Source: Sphingobium abikonense NBRC 16140
Lineage (GTDB): Bacteria > Pseudomonadota > Alphaproteobacteria > Sphingomonadales > Sphingomonadaceae
Reading direction: 5' to 3'
Assembly (NCBI RefSeq): GCF_001598335.1
Contig: NZ_BCYT01000001.1
Span: 124,001 to 188,000, forward strand
Length of the DNA stretch: 64,000 bases
In this document: piece by piece, positions 22,248 through 30,757 of the stretch
How positions within the stretch are numbered: position 1 is the first letter of the stretch
Layout: every line of letters starts with the position of its first letter
Notes under the pieces: generated by a model
Databases searched by the model: none
What the model saw: the letters and a program-made list of their open reading frames with translations, nothing else
What the model was told of the DNA's origin: nothing
Program-made: the position numbers and the translations under genes

Positions 22248-22804
22248 CGGGCGCGGTCCAGCGGGAAGAAGGTGCCATGGCTCCAGAGGCCAACAGGCTC
22301 CCCGCCGTCCTCCAGCGCCAGGTTCATCAGTTCATAATAGACGCTGCGCGCAATCAGCGCCTCCAGCCCGCGACGCACATGCAGATAGGGGCGGGGGCCA
22401 TCGTCCGTATCGCGCAGGATCAGGTCATGGTCAGGCCCCGCTGTCACCAGGTCGCCGGTGTTGAGCCGGAAGGCAAGCGCGCGATCGCGGCCTTCGCCTT
22501 CGCTTTTGAGTTCGACGGCAACGAAGGGCGCGTCCTCGACCGCAATGTCCAGCTTCTCGACCGGCGTCACCAATACATGGCTACCATCGTCCTCACGCCG
22601 CAAGATGGTGGAAAATAACCGTACCATCGCTTCGCGGCCGATCGGCGACCCCTGATGATACCAGGTGCCGTCCCGCGCGATCCGCATCTCGCTATCGCCG
22701 CAATGGTCGGGATTCCATTGCTCGACCGGCGGCAATTTCTTCTCGGCGAGCAGCCGGGCAATGTCGGACAGCGACAGGCTGGCAAGGTCGGGCAGGGGGT
22801 CCAT
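22244..22804 (-). CDS. DUF1285 family protein
   Basis: This protein of about 186 residues belongs to DUF1285, a small two-lobed family of unknown function. Family-like segments are IARDGTWYHQGSPIGREAMVRLF and YLHVRRGLEALIARSVYYEL. I place the start at 22804 (MDPLPDLASL) because GGAG lies 8 bases upstream, while upstream ATGs at 22831 and 22810 lack good sites. It is coupled by an ATGA overlap to the Nudix gene. The operon order GNAT, DUF1285, Nudix, cca suggests only shared expression. Confidence 0.85.
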   Translation of the reverse strand: MDPLPDLASLSLSDIARLLAEKKLPPVEQWNPDHCGDSEMRIARDGTWYHQGSPIGREAMVRLFSTILRREDDGSHVLVTPVEKLDIAVEDAPFVAVELKSEGEGRDRALAFRLNTGDLVTAGPDHDLILRDTDDGPRPYLHVRRGLEALIARSVYYELMNLALEDGGEPVGLWSHGTFFPLDRAR

Positions 22805-22853
22805 AGGCATGGCTCCGAGATAGGTGCCCATCGTGCCGAAGGCAAAGGGGGAA

Positions 22854-23372
22854 TCAGGCCGTGATTGTGATCCGGGGCGTCAACATGCCTTCGCCGTCCA
22901 CCGGTCGCCCGTCGACCGACAGCGCGAGCAGGCGGCGCTTTTCAAATGGTCCGGGGGCGTCCCATCCGCTTGTGCCATCTGCGGAAAATCCCCAGAAGCG
23001 GCCATAATATTCCGGATCGCCGATCATCATCAGCGGTTCTGTGCCTAACGCGCGGGCCTTGCCGATCACGGCATCCATCATCGCCCGACCATGCCCGTCC
23101 TGCTGATGCGCGGGGGCGACCGCGACCGGCCCGATCATGATGAGCGGCATCTGCCGACCGTCGGACTGCGTCAGGGCGACCGGCCAGCTTTGCAATGTGC
23201 CGATCAGGTCATTGTCCGCACCGACGATGGAGACCGAAAGATCGGGAATGAACGTCATGCCTTCCCGGATACGATAGGCGGTCCGGCCATGGCGATCGGG
23301 CCCGAAGGCCGCGTCCAGCAGGGCTTCCACGAACTGCGGCGCGATGGCATCCAGAGGGATAATATCAGACAC
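22854..23372 (-). CDS. GNAT family N-acetyltransferase
   Basis: This 172-residue single-domain GNAT protein should transfer an acetyl group from acetyl-CoA to an unknown amine. It shows the MIGPVAVAPAHQQDGHGRAM segment, in which Q/R-x-x-G-x-G/A contacts the CoA pyrophosphate, then LMMIGDPEYYGRFWGF, a hallmark of the YhbS-like subgroup. The start codon is GTG. It heads the run leading to DUF1285, Nudix and cca, and is divergent from folB. Confidence 0.9.
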   Translation of the reverse strand: MSDIIPLDAIAPQFVEALLDAAFGPDRHGRTAYRIREGMTFIPDLSVSIVGADNDLIGTLQSWPVALTQSDGRQMPLIMIGPVAVAPAHQQDGHGRAMMDAVIGKARALGTEPLMMIGDPEYYGRFWGFSADGTSGWDAPGPFEKRRLLALSVDGRPVDGEGMLTPRITITA

Positions 23373-23499
23373 GACTTGCCGATCCGCGATCTATGGCGCA
23401 TGGGGCAGCGCCGGAAGCGGGGGCTTTAGCGCCCGCGCCGCAAAAGGAAAGAAAATAGTCCCCGCCTGATGTCAGGCCGCGGGCGATGGTTGGCAGGCT

Positions 23500-23883
23500 A
23501 TGCACACGGGTTTTGACGATTTTCTGACGCTGGAGGTCAATAACCTCCATGTCGACGTGCTCACCGGCATTTATTCGGAAGAAACGCATCTTCCCCAGCC
23601 GTTGCGCATCTCGATCCGCGCCCGGTTGCGAATCGCCGACCATTACGAGCCGGAAACGCCGCTCAGCCAGTCCAAAAACTATATGGACCTTAAACATGCG
23701 GCCTCGACCGCCTTGCCCGAAGGCGTGCATTTCACACTGATCGAGGCGGTCGCCGACCATATCATCGACACCATCTTCCTTCAGGACGACAAGGTCAGCC
23801 ATGTGGAGGTGAAGATCGTCAAGCTGGCGCTTAGCGAGCGCGGCGAGGAAATCGGCATTACGCTCGGCCGCGGGCGCAGATAG
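23500..23883 (+). CDS. folB: Dihydroneopterin aldolase family protein FolB
   Basis: This 127-residue protein resembles FolB, which splits dihydroneopterin to 6-hydroxymethyl-dihydropterin in folate synthesis. It has LEVNNLHVDVLTGIYSEET at the N-terminus and a central SQSKNYMDLKHAAS. The C-terminal VEVKIVKLALSERGEEIGIT fits the barrel-forming core. The Glu and Lys used in catalysis fall in the expected places (GIYSEE and KIVK). No other folate gene is adjacent. Confidence 0.88.
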   Translation: MHTGFDDFLTLEVNNLHVDVLTGIYSEETHLPQPLRISIRARLRIADHYEPETPLSQSKNYMDLKHAASTALPEGVHFTLIEAVADHIIDTIFLQDDKVSHVEVKIVKLALSERGEEIGITLGRGRR

Positions 23884-23932
23884 GCGCTGGCCCGGCCGGC
23901 CGACACTTTCGGACCCGACCGGAACCAGCGCC
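23883..23932. terminator. Long hairpin between folB and the oxygenase gene
   Basis: GGCGCTGG and its complement CCAGCGCC flank a GC-rich interior that can also pair in part. It fills the gap between two convergent genes, a typical place for a shared terminator, but there is no T run on either side. Confidence 0.4.
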
Positions 23933-23940
23933 ATGGGCAA

Positions 23941-24885
23941 TCACGCCTTGATCAGCCCGATCTCGATCAATCGCTCGGTCAGATAATCATGCGCGCTGAT
24001 CGGCGGGTCGCGGCGCGGATTGTCGGCGCTCACGCACTGGGGCAGCGCGTCGATCATGAAGTCGGGTCGCAGATGCAGGAAGAAGGGCATCGAATAGCGC
24101 GAATGGCCGCGCCTTTCGGGCGGCGGATTGACGACGCGATGGCTGGTTGATGGCAGCACATGATTAGTCAGCCGCTGGAGCATGTCGCCGACATTGATCG
24201 CCAGCGCGCCGGGCGGCGGCACGACCGGCAGCCAGTTGCCATCGCGATCCTTGAGTTCCAGCCCGCCTTCCTCGGCGCCCAGCAACAGGGTGATGAGATT
24301 GATATCCTCATGCGCGCCCGCGCGGATGCCCGGCGCCTGCGGCGATACCGGCGGATAATGGAGCAACCGCAGGATCGAATTGCCATTTTCGATCGGCCCA
24401 TCGAACCAGCGTTCGGGCAGGTCGAGATAAAGGGCGATGGCCGACAGGAGCTCCGCGCCGACCCGGTCGAACTCGCGATAAAGGCTGGCGAATAGCGGCT
24501 TGAATTCAGGCATTTCGGCCGGCCAGACATTGGGCGGCATACTTTGCGCCAAAGGGTCGCCTTCCGGCAGGTCGCGGCCCACATGCCAGAATTCCTTCAG
24601 GTCATTCTCGCTCGCGCCCTTAGCGATTTCCGTCCCGAACGCGGTATATCCGCGCTGCCCGCCATTATATTTGGCGTCATAGCGCCGCTTCACCTCCTCG
24701 GGCAGATCGAAAAAGCGCCGCGCCATGGACCAGCCTTCGTCGATCAATTTGGGGTCCATGCCATGGTCGCGCACCATCGCGAAGCCGAACCGCTGAAAGG
24801 ATTGGCCGAAGGCCTGGGCGAAATCCGCCTTGGGCATGTCCGCCATGGACAGGACGGGCACCTGATCCAGCACCGTTTGCGACAC
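23941..24885 (-). CDS. Isopenicillin N synthase-like 2-oxoglutarate/Fe(II) dioxygenase
   Basis: This 314-residue cytosolic non-haem iron oxygenase belongs to the IPNS/2OG superfamily. The iron ligands are His and Asp in AGAHEDINLITLLLG and the distal His in LPSTSHRVV. The co-substrate-binding R-x-S is in GHSRYSMPFF. The N-terminal part (FGFAMVRDHGMD) matches the DIOX_N domain. The start is GTG with GGAG eight bases before. The reaction is unknown. It is divergent from the EVE gene, with roughly 100 bases of shared upstream region. Confidence 0.9.
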   Translation of the reverse strand: MSQTVLDQVPVLSMADMPKADFAQAFGQSFQRFGFAMVRDHGMDPKLIDEGWSMARRFFDLPEEVKRRYDAKYNGGQRGYTAFGTEIAKGASENDLKEFWHVGRDLPEGDPLAQSMPPNVWPAEMPEFKPLFASLYREFDRVGAELLSAIALYLDLPERWFDGPIENGNSILRLLHYPPVSPQAPGIRAGAHEDINLITLLLGAEEGGLELKDRDGNWLPVVPPPGALAINVGDMLQRLTNHVLPSTSHRVVNPPPERRGHSRYSMPFFLHLRPDFMIDALPQCVSADNPRRDPPISAHDYLTERLIEIGLIKA

Positions 24886-24986
24886 TTTTCTATCTCCATA
24901 GTCTTTTGATGGCCCCCGTCCGCCATTGGGGCAGGGCCGTGCATGGCGGCATCCTTGATCGTCCCGGGCCGCTGTTGCAAGAAGGC

Positions 24987-25397
24987 ATGATGCACTATTG
25001 GCTTATGAAATCGGAACCCGATGTCTTCTCCTATGACGATCTTGTCGCCAAGGGGCAGGCGGAGTGGGACGGCGTGCGCAATCACGCCGCGCAGGGGCAT
25101 ATGAAGGCCATGCGCAAGGGCGATCTGGCCCTGTTCTACCACAGCAATATCGGATTGGCGGCGGTCGGCATCATGACGATCGTTGGGGAAGCCGCGCCCG
25201 ACAGTACCGATGATTCGGGCAAATGGATCGCCGTCCAGGTCGCGCCCAAGGAAAAGCTGGCCAATCCTGTGCCGCTCAAGGCGATGAAGGCGCAAGCCTC
25301 TCTGTCCGACATGGCGATCATCCGGCAGCCTCGCCTGTCCGTCAGCCCGCTCACCAAGGCGGAGTTCGACCAAATCGTCGCCATGTCAAAGGCTTGA
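24987..25397 (+). CDS. EVE domain protein
   Basis: This 136-residue protein consists of one EVE domain, a PUA-like fold that binds modified bases in DNA or RNA. MHYWLMKSEPDVFSYDDL is the typical opening and WDGVRNHAAQGHMKAMRKGD lines the binding pocket. The start at 24987 (or the next ATG at 24990) follows AAGAAGG. The longer open frame from 24906 adds an unconserved leader. Related proteins occur in both housekeeping and defence contexts. No restriction or modification gene is nearby, so a housekeeping role is more likely here. Confidence 0.92.
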   Translation: MMHYWLMKSEPDVFSYDDLVAKGQAEWDGVRNHAAQGHMKAMRKGDLALFYHSNIGLAAVGIMTIVGEAAPDSTDDSGKWIAVQVAPKEKLANPVPLKAMKAQASLSDMAIIRQPRLSVSPLTKAEFDQIVAMSKA

Positions 25398-25544
25398 GGC
25401 ATCTAGCTCAAGCGATTGCATCCGACGCAACCGGAACGACATTTTTTGCGATTGTCCCTCTGCTGCGCCGCAGCATATCACGGGGGCAACCAGATAATAA
25501 TATGTTCAAGAGGTGTTTGATCGGCATTCACAAGGAGAAACCCT

Positions 25545-25826
25545 ATGCGAATGCTGTCCAAGTTCATTGTCGCCGGCGCCGTCAGCGCCATCGCCGCCAC
25601 CGCTGCCCAGGCTGAAGGCACGGCCAAGCAGCGCTTCACGCACGAAGGCTATACCTACGTCTATGACGTTCAGGATACCGCTGCCGGCAAAAAGATTTCC
25701 GGCCGTCGCTACCCCGGCGCCGTCGCCTTCAACCTGTCGGTCAAGGACGGCAAGGTTTCGGGCGTATCGAACGGCCACCAGGTCAGCTTCCCCGTCGAGG
25801 AAGCCCGCGGCGCCGCTTCCAACTGA
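25545..25826 (+). CDS. Small exported protein of unknown function, 93 residues
   Basis: The protein has a clear signal peptide (MRMLSKFIVAGAVSAIAATA, cleavage after AQA) and a mature part of about 70 residues with little charge bias. AAGGAG lies 8 bases before the start and a strong terminator follows, so it is a monocistronic and probably well-expressed gene. I do not recognise the family. Motifs such as YVYDVQDTAAGKKISGRRYP do not point to a catalytic role. It may be a periplasmic or surface protein. Confidence 0.8.
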   Translation: MRMLSKFIVAGAVSAIAATAAQAEGTAKQRFTHEGYTYVYDVQDTAAGKKISGRRYPGAVAFNLSVKDGKVSGVSNGHQVSFPVEEARGAASN

Positions 25827-25844
25827 CGCCTGCGTTCAAACAAC

Positions 25845-25884
25845 AAAAAGGGACGGCATCCAATGAGGACGCCGTCCCTTTTTT
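25845..25884 (+). terminator. Strong rho-independent terminator
   Basis: A 13-bp perfect stem (AAAAAGGGACGGC with its complement) and a 13-base loop end in a T run of at least seven. It lies 19 bases after the 93-residue protein and can also end the convergent glycine-zipper gene. Confidence 0.88.
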
Positions 25885-25921
25885 TGTCTGTATTGTCGGG
25901 GTATCGCCCGGCAACCTCCGA

Positions 25922-26224
25922 TCAGCGGCAACGACGCTTGCTGTCGATTTCCTTGCCCAGCAGCGCGCCGCCGGCTGCGCCTAGGATCGTTCCCGTCGCG
26001 CGATCACCGCGCGTGTCGATCGCCCGGCCCACCAGCGCGCCACCGACGCCGCCGATAATGAGGCCAGTGGTGCCATCGGACTTGCGGCAATAGGTGCGCC
26101 CGTCGCGGCCGCGCCATTCCTTGTAGCGATGATGCTTCCGCGCCTGCGCGCCATCGGTGGGCACGGTCATGGAAACGGGAACAGCCAGCGAGATGGCGGC
26201 AAGGGCCATAAGAGCTTTACGCAT
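25922..26224 (-). CDS. Glycine-zipper 2TM domain exported protein
   Basis: This 100-residue protein has a signal peptide (MRKALMALAAISLAVPVSM, cleavage near AQA). It then has a basic stretch (KHHRYKEWRGRDGRTYCRKS) and two glycine-zipper helices (LIIGGVGGALVGRAID and TILGAAGGALLGKEID). Such proteins insert into or associate with the outer membrane, often as small stress-related factors. The start at 26224 is preceded by an ideal AAAGGAGGAG. The longer open frame to 26476 has no support. Confidence 0.88.
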   Translation of the reverse strand: MRKALMALAAISLAVPVSMTVPTDGAQARKHHRYKEWRGRDGRTYCRKSDGTTGLIIGGVGGALVGRAIDTRGDRATGTILGAAGGALLGKEIDSKRRCR

Positions 26225-26345
26225 GAGTATCTCCTCCTTTAGCGTGATTTGAAGCTTGAACCCCCTTCTATTGATCGAGGTTGCATGAACCTGCGGCAAC
26301 AGCGCAAGCCTCTGTTTCCACAGCCATAAAATTTGAGGTGAGAGG

Positions 26346-26786
26346 ATGCGCAGCATCGATGAACAGGATGGAAAGGCGCTGATCACGGCGCTCGACCTGT
26401 CGCCCCATCCCGAGGGCGGCTGGTATAGGGAGACGTGGAGAGCGCCCAGTGAAGCGGGAGCGCGCGCTGCCGGCACCGCGATCCTGTTCCTGCTCGAAGC
26501 CCATCAGTGCTCCCATTGGCACCGGGTCGATGCCGACGAACAATGGTTCTGGCATGCCGGCGCGCCGCTCACCTTGTCCATCGCGCCTGCTGACGGTCCC
26601 GCGTCCGACACCATATTGGGGGCCGACGTCATCGGTGGCCAGACGCCGCAGATGCTGGTCCCCGCGCATCATTGGCAATCGGCCACCCCACTGGGCGGAT
26701 GGACCCTGGTCAGTTGCACCGTCACGCCGGGCTTCGAATTTGCCGGTTTCACCCTCGCGCCGCCAGGTTGGTCGCCCGGCGGCTAG
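26346..26786 (+). CDS. Cupin family protein, DUF985 type
   Basis: This 146-residue cytosolic cupin has the DUF985 opening LDLSPHPEGGWYRETWR. The barrel core carries HWHRVDADEQWFWHAG, with the metal-binding-type His residues, and the second half has MLVPAHHWQSATPLGGWTLV. The family is related to sugar-binding or isomerase-like cupins and has no established reaction. It is divergent from the glycine-zipper gene and followed by tRNA-Thr. Confidence 0.9.
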   Translation: MRSIDEQDGKALITALDLSPHPEGGWYRETWRAPSEAGARAAGTAILFLLEAHQCSHWHRVDADEQWFWHAGAPLTLSIAPADGPASDTILGADVIGGQTPQMLVPAHHWQSATPLGGWTLVSCTVTPGFEFAGFTLAPPGWSPGG

Positions 26787-26867
26787 AGCGCGCTTGTTCG
26801 CCAGACGCCGCATCGGCATTTCGCCGTTGACCGCGATGCCGCCCGTCATTAGGGCACTCGCCATCCA

Positions 26868-26942
<75 letters not shown>

Positions 26943-26960
26943 TTTCCTTCTCAGGCAATG

Positions 26961-27815
26961 TCACACCACCCCGAAGGTCCACCCTTCGGTGCGCGCGACG
27001 TCGTTCGTCAACCCGGCCGGTGCCCAGAGCGCGGGGTTCGTCGCCGCTTGGCGCATCCAGGCGGCGGTGACGATCGCGTCCGCGCCATGGTCATCGGGCA
27101 TGGGGCCGTCATGCAGCCTCGATCCAAGCGTCGCCAGCGCATCATTGAGCGCCAGGGCATCGCGCATCTTCGTCCGCCCCTTGGGCCGTCCGGCGGCGCG
27201 CGCGGCGATGCTGGTGTAGATTTCGACGATCAGCGATCCGGCGGCGGGCAAGGGGTCGAACGGCCAAACCGGCACCTCCGGCCGCACATGGTGCAGCATC
27301 CGCATGCCTGCGAAACTCGCCTTGGCCACCTGCGCCGCGCCAATGGCGTCATAGACGGTGGACGGCTTGCCGCCGCCGCCCGCATTATAGAGCGCCTCGC
27401 ACACGCGATGATGCAGAAAGGCCGCCTTCTCTCCATCCGCCTTGCCGAAATAGAAGTGGCGGCGATGCGCCACTTCCAGCAGGCTCGCCGCCCCCAGATC
27501 CATGTCGTCGCAGATCGCATCGACATAGGCCCAGAAGGCCGGCCCGTCATCGGGCACATCGTCTCCGGGTAGATAGCCGCCACGGCGCACAAAAGGCGGG
27601 GCGAAGCTGAAATCGAACCCGAACAGCGTGTCCGCGCTCTGGGCTTCCATCATCACCCAGTCCGCCACCTGCCGGCGCGACCATGGGCCTCCCGGACCGC
27701 TCACCAGGTGCGGGACCGCGTCGCCCGCCTCGCAAAGCGCGACAGCTATCCCCTTGTGGCGCGCGCCTTTCGCACCGGACCAGTCGATGGCGGCAAACCG
27801 CGCGAACCGGGGCAT
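26961..27815 (-). CDS. Predicted RNase H-like protein, translationally coupled to rarA
   Basis: This 284-residue protein starts at 27815, where its ATG overlaps the rarA stop (TGATG). The longer frame to 27851 would lie inside rarA. It resembles DUF429-like predicted nucleases of the RNase H fold. Three acidic residues fall in the expected strands and helix: Asp11 in FAAIDWSGAKG, Asp68 in LFGFDFSFAPP and about Asp246 in HGADAIVTAAWM. I infer nuclease-like chemistry on nucleic acid, with moderate confidence. Coupling to rarA points to a role near stalled replication forks. Confidence 0.8.
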   Translation of the reverse strand: MPRFARFAAIDWSGAKGARHKGIAVALCEAGDAVPHLVSGPGGPWSRRQVADWVMMEAQSADTLFGFDFSFAPPFVRRGGYLPGDDVPDDGPAFWAYVDAICDDMDLGAASLLEVAHRRHFYFGKADGEKAAFLHHRVCEALYNAGGGGKPSTVYDAIGAAQVAKASFAGMRMLHHVRPEVPVWPFDPLPAAGSLIVEIYTSIAARAAGRPKGRTKMRDALALNDALATLGSRLHDGPMPDDHGADAIVTAAWMRQAATNPALWAPAGLTNDVARTEGWTFGVV

Positions 27816-29134
27816 CACCCCGCGTCTCGCTCCGAACGCAACCTGTCCCAATAGGCCATGCGTTCCGCCACGCGCGCCTCGAACCCGCGATCGGTGGGCG
27901 CGTAGAAAGTCTGCGCCTTCATCTCTTCTGGCCAGTAATTGGCGCCGGAAAAGCCTTCCGCCGCATCATGGTCATATTGATAATTTTTGCCATAGCCCAC
28001 CTGCTTCATCAGCTTGGTGGGCGCATTGACGATGTTCATCGGCGGCATCAGCGATCCCGTCTCCCGCGCAGATCGGAACGACGCCTTCATCGCCATATAG
28101 GCCGCGTTGGATTTTGGCGCGGTCGCGCAATAGATGCACGCTTGCACGATCGCCAGTTCGCCTTCGGGACTGCCCAGAAAATCATAGGCGTCCTTGGCCG
28201 CAAGGCACTGCACCACCGCCTGCGGGTCGGCGAGGCCGATATCCTCCGTCGCGAACCGGACCAGCCGGCGCAGCACATAGAGCGGCTCCTCGCCCGCCGT
28301 CAGCATCCGCGCCAGATAATAAAGCGCGGCCTGTGGATCGGACCCGCGCAGCGACTTATGCAACGCGGAAATCAGATTATAATGCCCCTCTCGATCCTTG
28401 TCATAGACGGCGACCCGGCGATGGAGCAGCGCTGACAGCCCGGCGGGGTCGAGCGGTTCTGGAATGTCGATGGCGTACAGCGTTTCGACCTGGTTCAGCA
28501 GGAACCGCCCATCGCCATCGGCGCTCGCCAGCAACGCCTCCCGTGCGGCCGGATCGAGCGGCAGGGGCCGGCCCATCAGGCCTTCGGCGCGGTCCAGCAA
28601 TTGTTCCAGCGCAGCCGCGTCCAGCCGGCGCAGGATCAGCACCTGCGCACGGGACAGGAGCGCCGCATTCAGTTCGAAACTGGGATTTTCCGTCGTCGCG
28701 CCGACCAGCGTCACCGTGCCATTTTCGACAAAGGGCAGGAAACTGTCCTGTTGCGCGCGATTGAACCGGTGAATCTCGTCCACGAACAACAGCGTTTTTT
28801 CCCCGTGGCGCGCATGCTCCTTGGCCGCCGCGAACACTTTCTTGAGGTCGGCAACGCCGGAAAACACTGCGGAGATCGGCTCGAACCGCATGCCGACCGC
28901 ATCGGCCAGCAGGCGCGATATCGTCGTCTTGCCCGTGCCCGGCGGCCCCCAGAAGATGATGGACGATAATCGCCCCGCCGCCACCATCCGGCCGATCGCG
29001 CCATCCGGCCCGGTCAGATGCTCCTGACCCACGACATCGGCCAAAGTGCGGGGGCGCAGCCGGTCGGCCAGCGGAGCGGTATCGGCCGCGCCAGCGTCAG
29101 CGGCATCATCGTGGGAAGCGAAGAGGTCGGCCAT
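27815..29134 (-). CDS. rarA: Replication-associated recombination protein RarA (MgsA)
   Basis: This 439-residue AAA+ ATPase is related to clamp-loader subunits and acts at stalled forks, with SSB as a known partner of the family. The motifs are the [14 protein letters not shown] box, Walker [12 protein letters not shown], Walker [17 protein letters not shown], sensor 1 [11 protein letters not shown] and the C-terminal tetramer domain ([29 protein letters not shown]). The start at 29134 ([10 protein letters not shown]) matches the family. The upstream frame to 29347 lies over the glycosyltransferase gene. Confidence 0.96.
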   Translation of the reverse strand: MADLFASHDDAADAGAADTAPLADRLRPRTLADVVGQEHLTGPDGAIGRMVAAGRLSSIIFWGPPGTGKTTISRLLADAVGMRFEPISAVFSGVADLKKVFAAAKEHARHGEKTLLFVDEIHRFNRAQQDSFLPFVENGTVTLVGATTENPSFELNAALLSRAQVLILRRLDAAALEQLLDRAEGLMGRPLPLDPAAREALLASADGDGRFLLNQVETLYAIDIPEPLDPAGLSALLHRRVAVYDKDREGHYNLISALHKSLRGSDPQAALYYLARMLTAGEEPLYVLRRLVRFATEDIGLADPQAVVQCLAAKDAYDFLGSPEGELAIVQACIYCATAPKSNAAYMAMKASFRSARETGSLMPPMNIVNAPTKLMKQVGYGKNYQYDHDAAEGFSGANYWPEEMKAQTFYAPTDRGFEARVAERMAYWDRLRSERDAG

Positions 29135-29162
29135 CGCCAGCGATATAGGAACGCCCGCGCGG

Positions 29163-30341
29163 TCAGGGAACAGGGCTGGAGCGGGGAGCCAGTCCCTGGG
29201 CGCGCTGGCGGATGATGCGCAAATAGGTGTCGACCAATGCCTGATTGACCTGATCCCATCCGTTGCGTTCGGCCCGCTGCTGGGCTGCCTGACCCGCGGC
29301 CGCGCGCGCCGCGGGGTCCTCGCAATAGGCTTGCAGGGCATCAGCAAAATCGCTGATCGCGCCGGGCCGGATCAGTCGCCCGGTCACGCCCTGCGTAACC
29401 AGGCTTTCGCTGCCCGTCGCGCGCGCGGCGACCGTGGGCAAACCGCACGCCATCGCCTCCAGCGTCACATTGCCGAAGGTTTCCGTGACCGACGGATTGA
29501 ACAGCATGTCCATGCTGGCGACCGCGCGGCCCAGGTCCGCGCCTTTCTGAAATCCGGTGAAGACCGCGCTGGGCAGGCGGTTTTCGAACCATTCGCGCGC
29601 CGGACCTTCGCCCACCACCAGCACCTTGTGCGCAACCTGCCGCTGCGCAAGCTGATCGACGGTGTCGGAAAACACGTCCAGCCCCTTTTCCATGACCAGC
29701 CGGCCGATAAAGCCGATCACCGGCACATCGTCGCCGATGCCAAGCGATCGCCGCCAGGCCATGTCGCGCCGCGCGGGGCAGAAAATCTCGCGATCAATTC
29801 CACGGGTCCAGATGCCCACATCATAGCTCATCCGCTGATCGCGCAGCAGCTGCGCCATGGATTCGGACGGCGCGACGATCGCGTCGCACCGCCGGTAGAA
29901 CCGCCGCAGCATCGATTCGATCAGCGGCTCCAGAAAGGCGAGGCCATAATAGCGCGGATAGGTTTCGAACCGCGTGTGCACCGACGCGACCGTGGGCAAG
30001 CCCTGGGCGCGCGCCCAGCTGACCGCACGATGCCCCAGCGGATCGGGGCTCGACACATGCACTAGATTGGGGCGGAACGCTTTGAGGTCGCGGCGCAACG
30101 CCCCGGACAAACGATAGGGGACGCGATATTCCTTCCGCCCCGGCACCGCGAAGGACGGGGCGCTCACCAGGTCGCCGGCCGGCTCGAACGCGGGCGTCTC
30201 GACCGTTGGCGAATAAACGCGGACAGCGGCCCCCTGGCGCAGCAGATAGGATACGAACCGGTTGAGCGCCTGGTTCGCGCCATCACGCACATAGTTATAA
30301 TTGCCGCTGAACAGGGCGACACGAAGGCCGGTAGCATCCAT
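29163..30341 (-). CDS. Glycosyltransferase family 4 (GT-B fold)
   Basis: This 392-residue protein resembles MgtA/PimB-type alpha-mannosyltransferases that use a sugar nucleotide to extend lipids or glycans. The acceptor domain begins RVALFSGNYNYVRDGANQAL. The donor domain has GFIGRLVMEKGLDVF and the E-x7-E motif in ETFGNVTLEAMACGLPTVA. No signal peptide is present, as expected for a cytoplasmic or peripheral enzyme. It lies just upstream of rarA on the same strand (28 bases apart). Donor and acceptor are unknown. Confidence 0.92.
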   Translation of the reverse strand: MDATGLRVALFSGNYNYVRDGANQALNRFVSYLLRQGAAVRVYSPTVETPAFEPAGDLVSAPSFAVPGRKEYRVPYRLSGALRRDLKAFRPNLVHVSSPDPLGHRAVSWARAQGLPTVASVHTRFETYPRYYGLAFLEPLIESMLRRFYRRCDAIVAPSESMAQLLRDQRMSYDVGIWTRGIDREIFCPARRDMAWRRSLGIGDDVPVIGFIGRLVMEKGLDVFSDTVDQLAQRQVAHKVLVVGEGPAREWFENRLPSAVFTGFQKGADLGRAVASMDMLFNPSVTETFGNVTLEAMACGLPTVAARATGSESLVTQGVTGRLIRPGAISDFADALQAYCEDPAARAAAGQAAQQRAERNGWDQVNQALVDTYLRIIRQRAQGLAPRSSPVP

Positions 30342-30371
30342 CGCAGCGCCTTAGCCGAACCAAAAAGAAAA

Positions 30372-30398
30372 CCCAAGGGAACCGCGCAAGCCCTTGGG
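30372..30398. repeat. Perfect inverted repeat between divergent genes
   Basis: CCCAAGGG and CCCTTGGG are separated by 11 bases in the control region between the glycosyltransferase and DUF2945 genes. The right arm is followed by a short T-rich stretch, so it could act as a small terminator on the plus strand or as a regulatory hairpin. Confidence 0.4.
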
Positions 30399-30466
30399 AA
30401 TTTTGCTTTCGCACGATGATGAACCGGCCGGCGCGGCATGCGCCCGAAAATGGAGAGGATGCCCTT

Positions 30467-30685
30467 ATGACCGACAGCTTCCGCAAGGGAAAAAGGGTCA
30501 AGTGGAACTGGGGGCAGGGCGTCGGCCGGGGGCGCGTGGAAGAACGGTTTGAGCGCCATGTCGAACGCACCATCGAAGGCTCCAAGATTCGCCGCAATGG
30601 CAGCAAGGACAATCCCGCCTATCTGATCAAGGTCGATGATGGCGGCGAAGTACTCAAGCTCGGATCGGAACTGAGCGCCAGCTAA
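30467..30685 (+). CDS. DUF2945 family small protein (HVA1/Tudor-like)
   Basis: This 72-residue basic protein matches the small DUF2945 family, whose members carry a compact barrel and have no defined reaction in bacteria. FRKGKRVKWNWGQGVGRGRV forms the opening, and the later SKDNPAYLIKVDDGGEVLKL fits the family end. GGAGAGG lies 9 bases before the start at 30467, and the upstream ATG at 30416 adds an unconserved leader. A hairpin directly follows the stop. Confidence 0.82.
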   Translation: MTDSFRKGKRVKWNWGQGVGRGRVEERFERHVERTIEGSKIRRNGSKDNPAYLIKVDDGGEVLKLGSELSAS

Positions 30686-30699
30686 CAGCTGCTCGCAGA

Positions 30700-30721
30700 G
30701 GCCGATCCGCCCCGATCGGCC
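30700..30721 (+). terminator. Hairpin after the DUF2945 gene
   Basis: GGCCGATC pairs with GATCGGCC over a 6-base loop. It ends exactly where the earliest possible MOSC start (30722) begins and has no T run, so it may be a weak terminator or protect the 3' end. It argues against the 30722 start. Confidence 0.4.
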
Positions 30722-30757
30722 ATGGCGTCCCGCCTGCCATCATGGCATCTGGACGGG

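Noticed and set aside
24987-25397. EVE protein as part of an anti-phage system
   Set aside because: EVE proteins can pair with restriction or modification genes, but no such genes are within 20 kb, so there is no support for a defence role.
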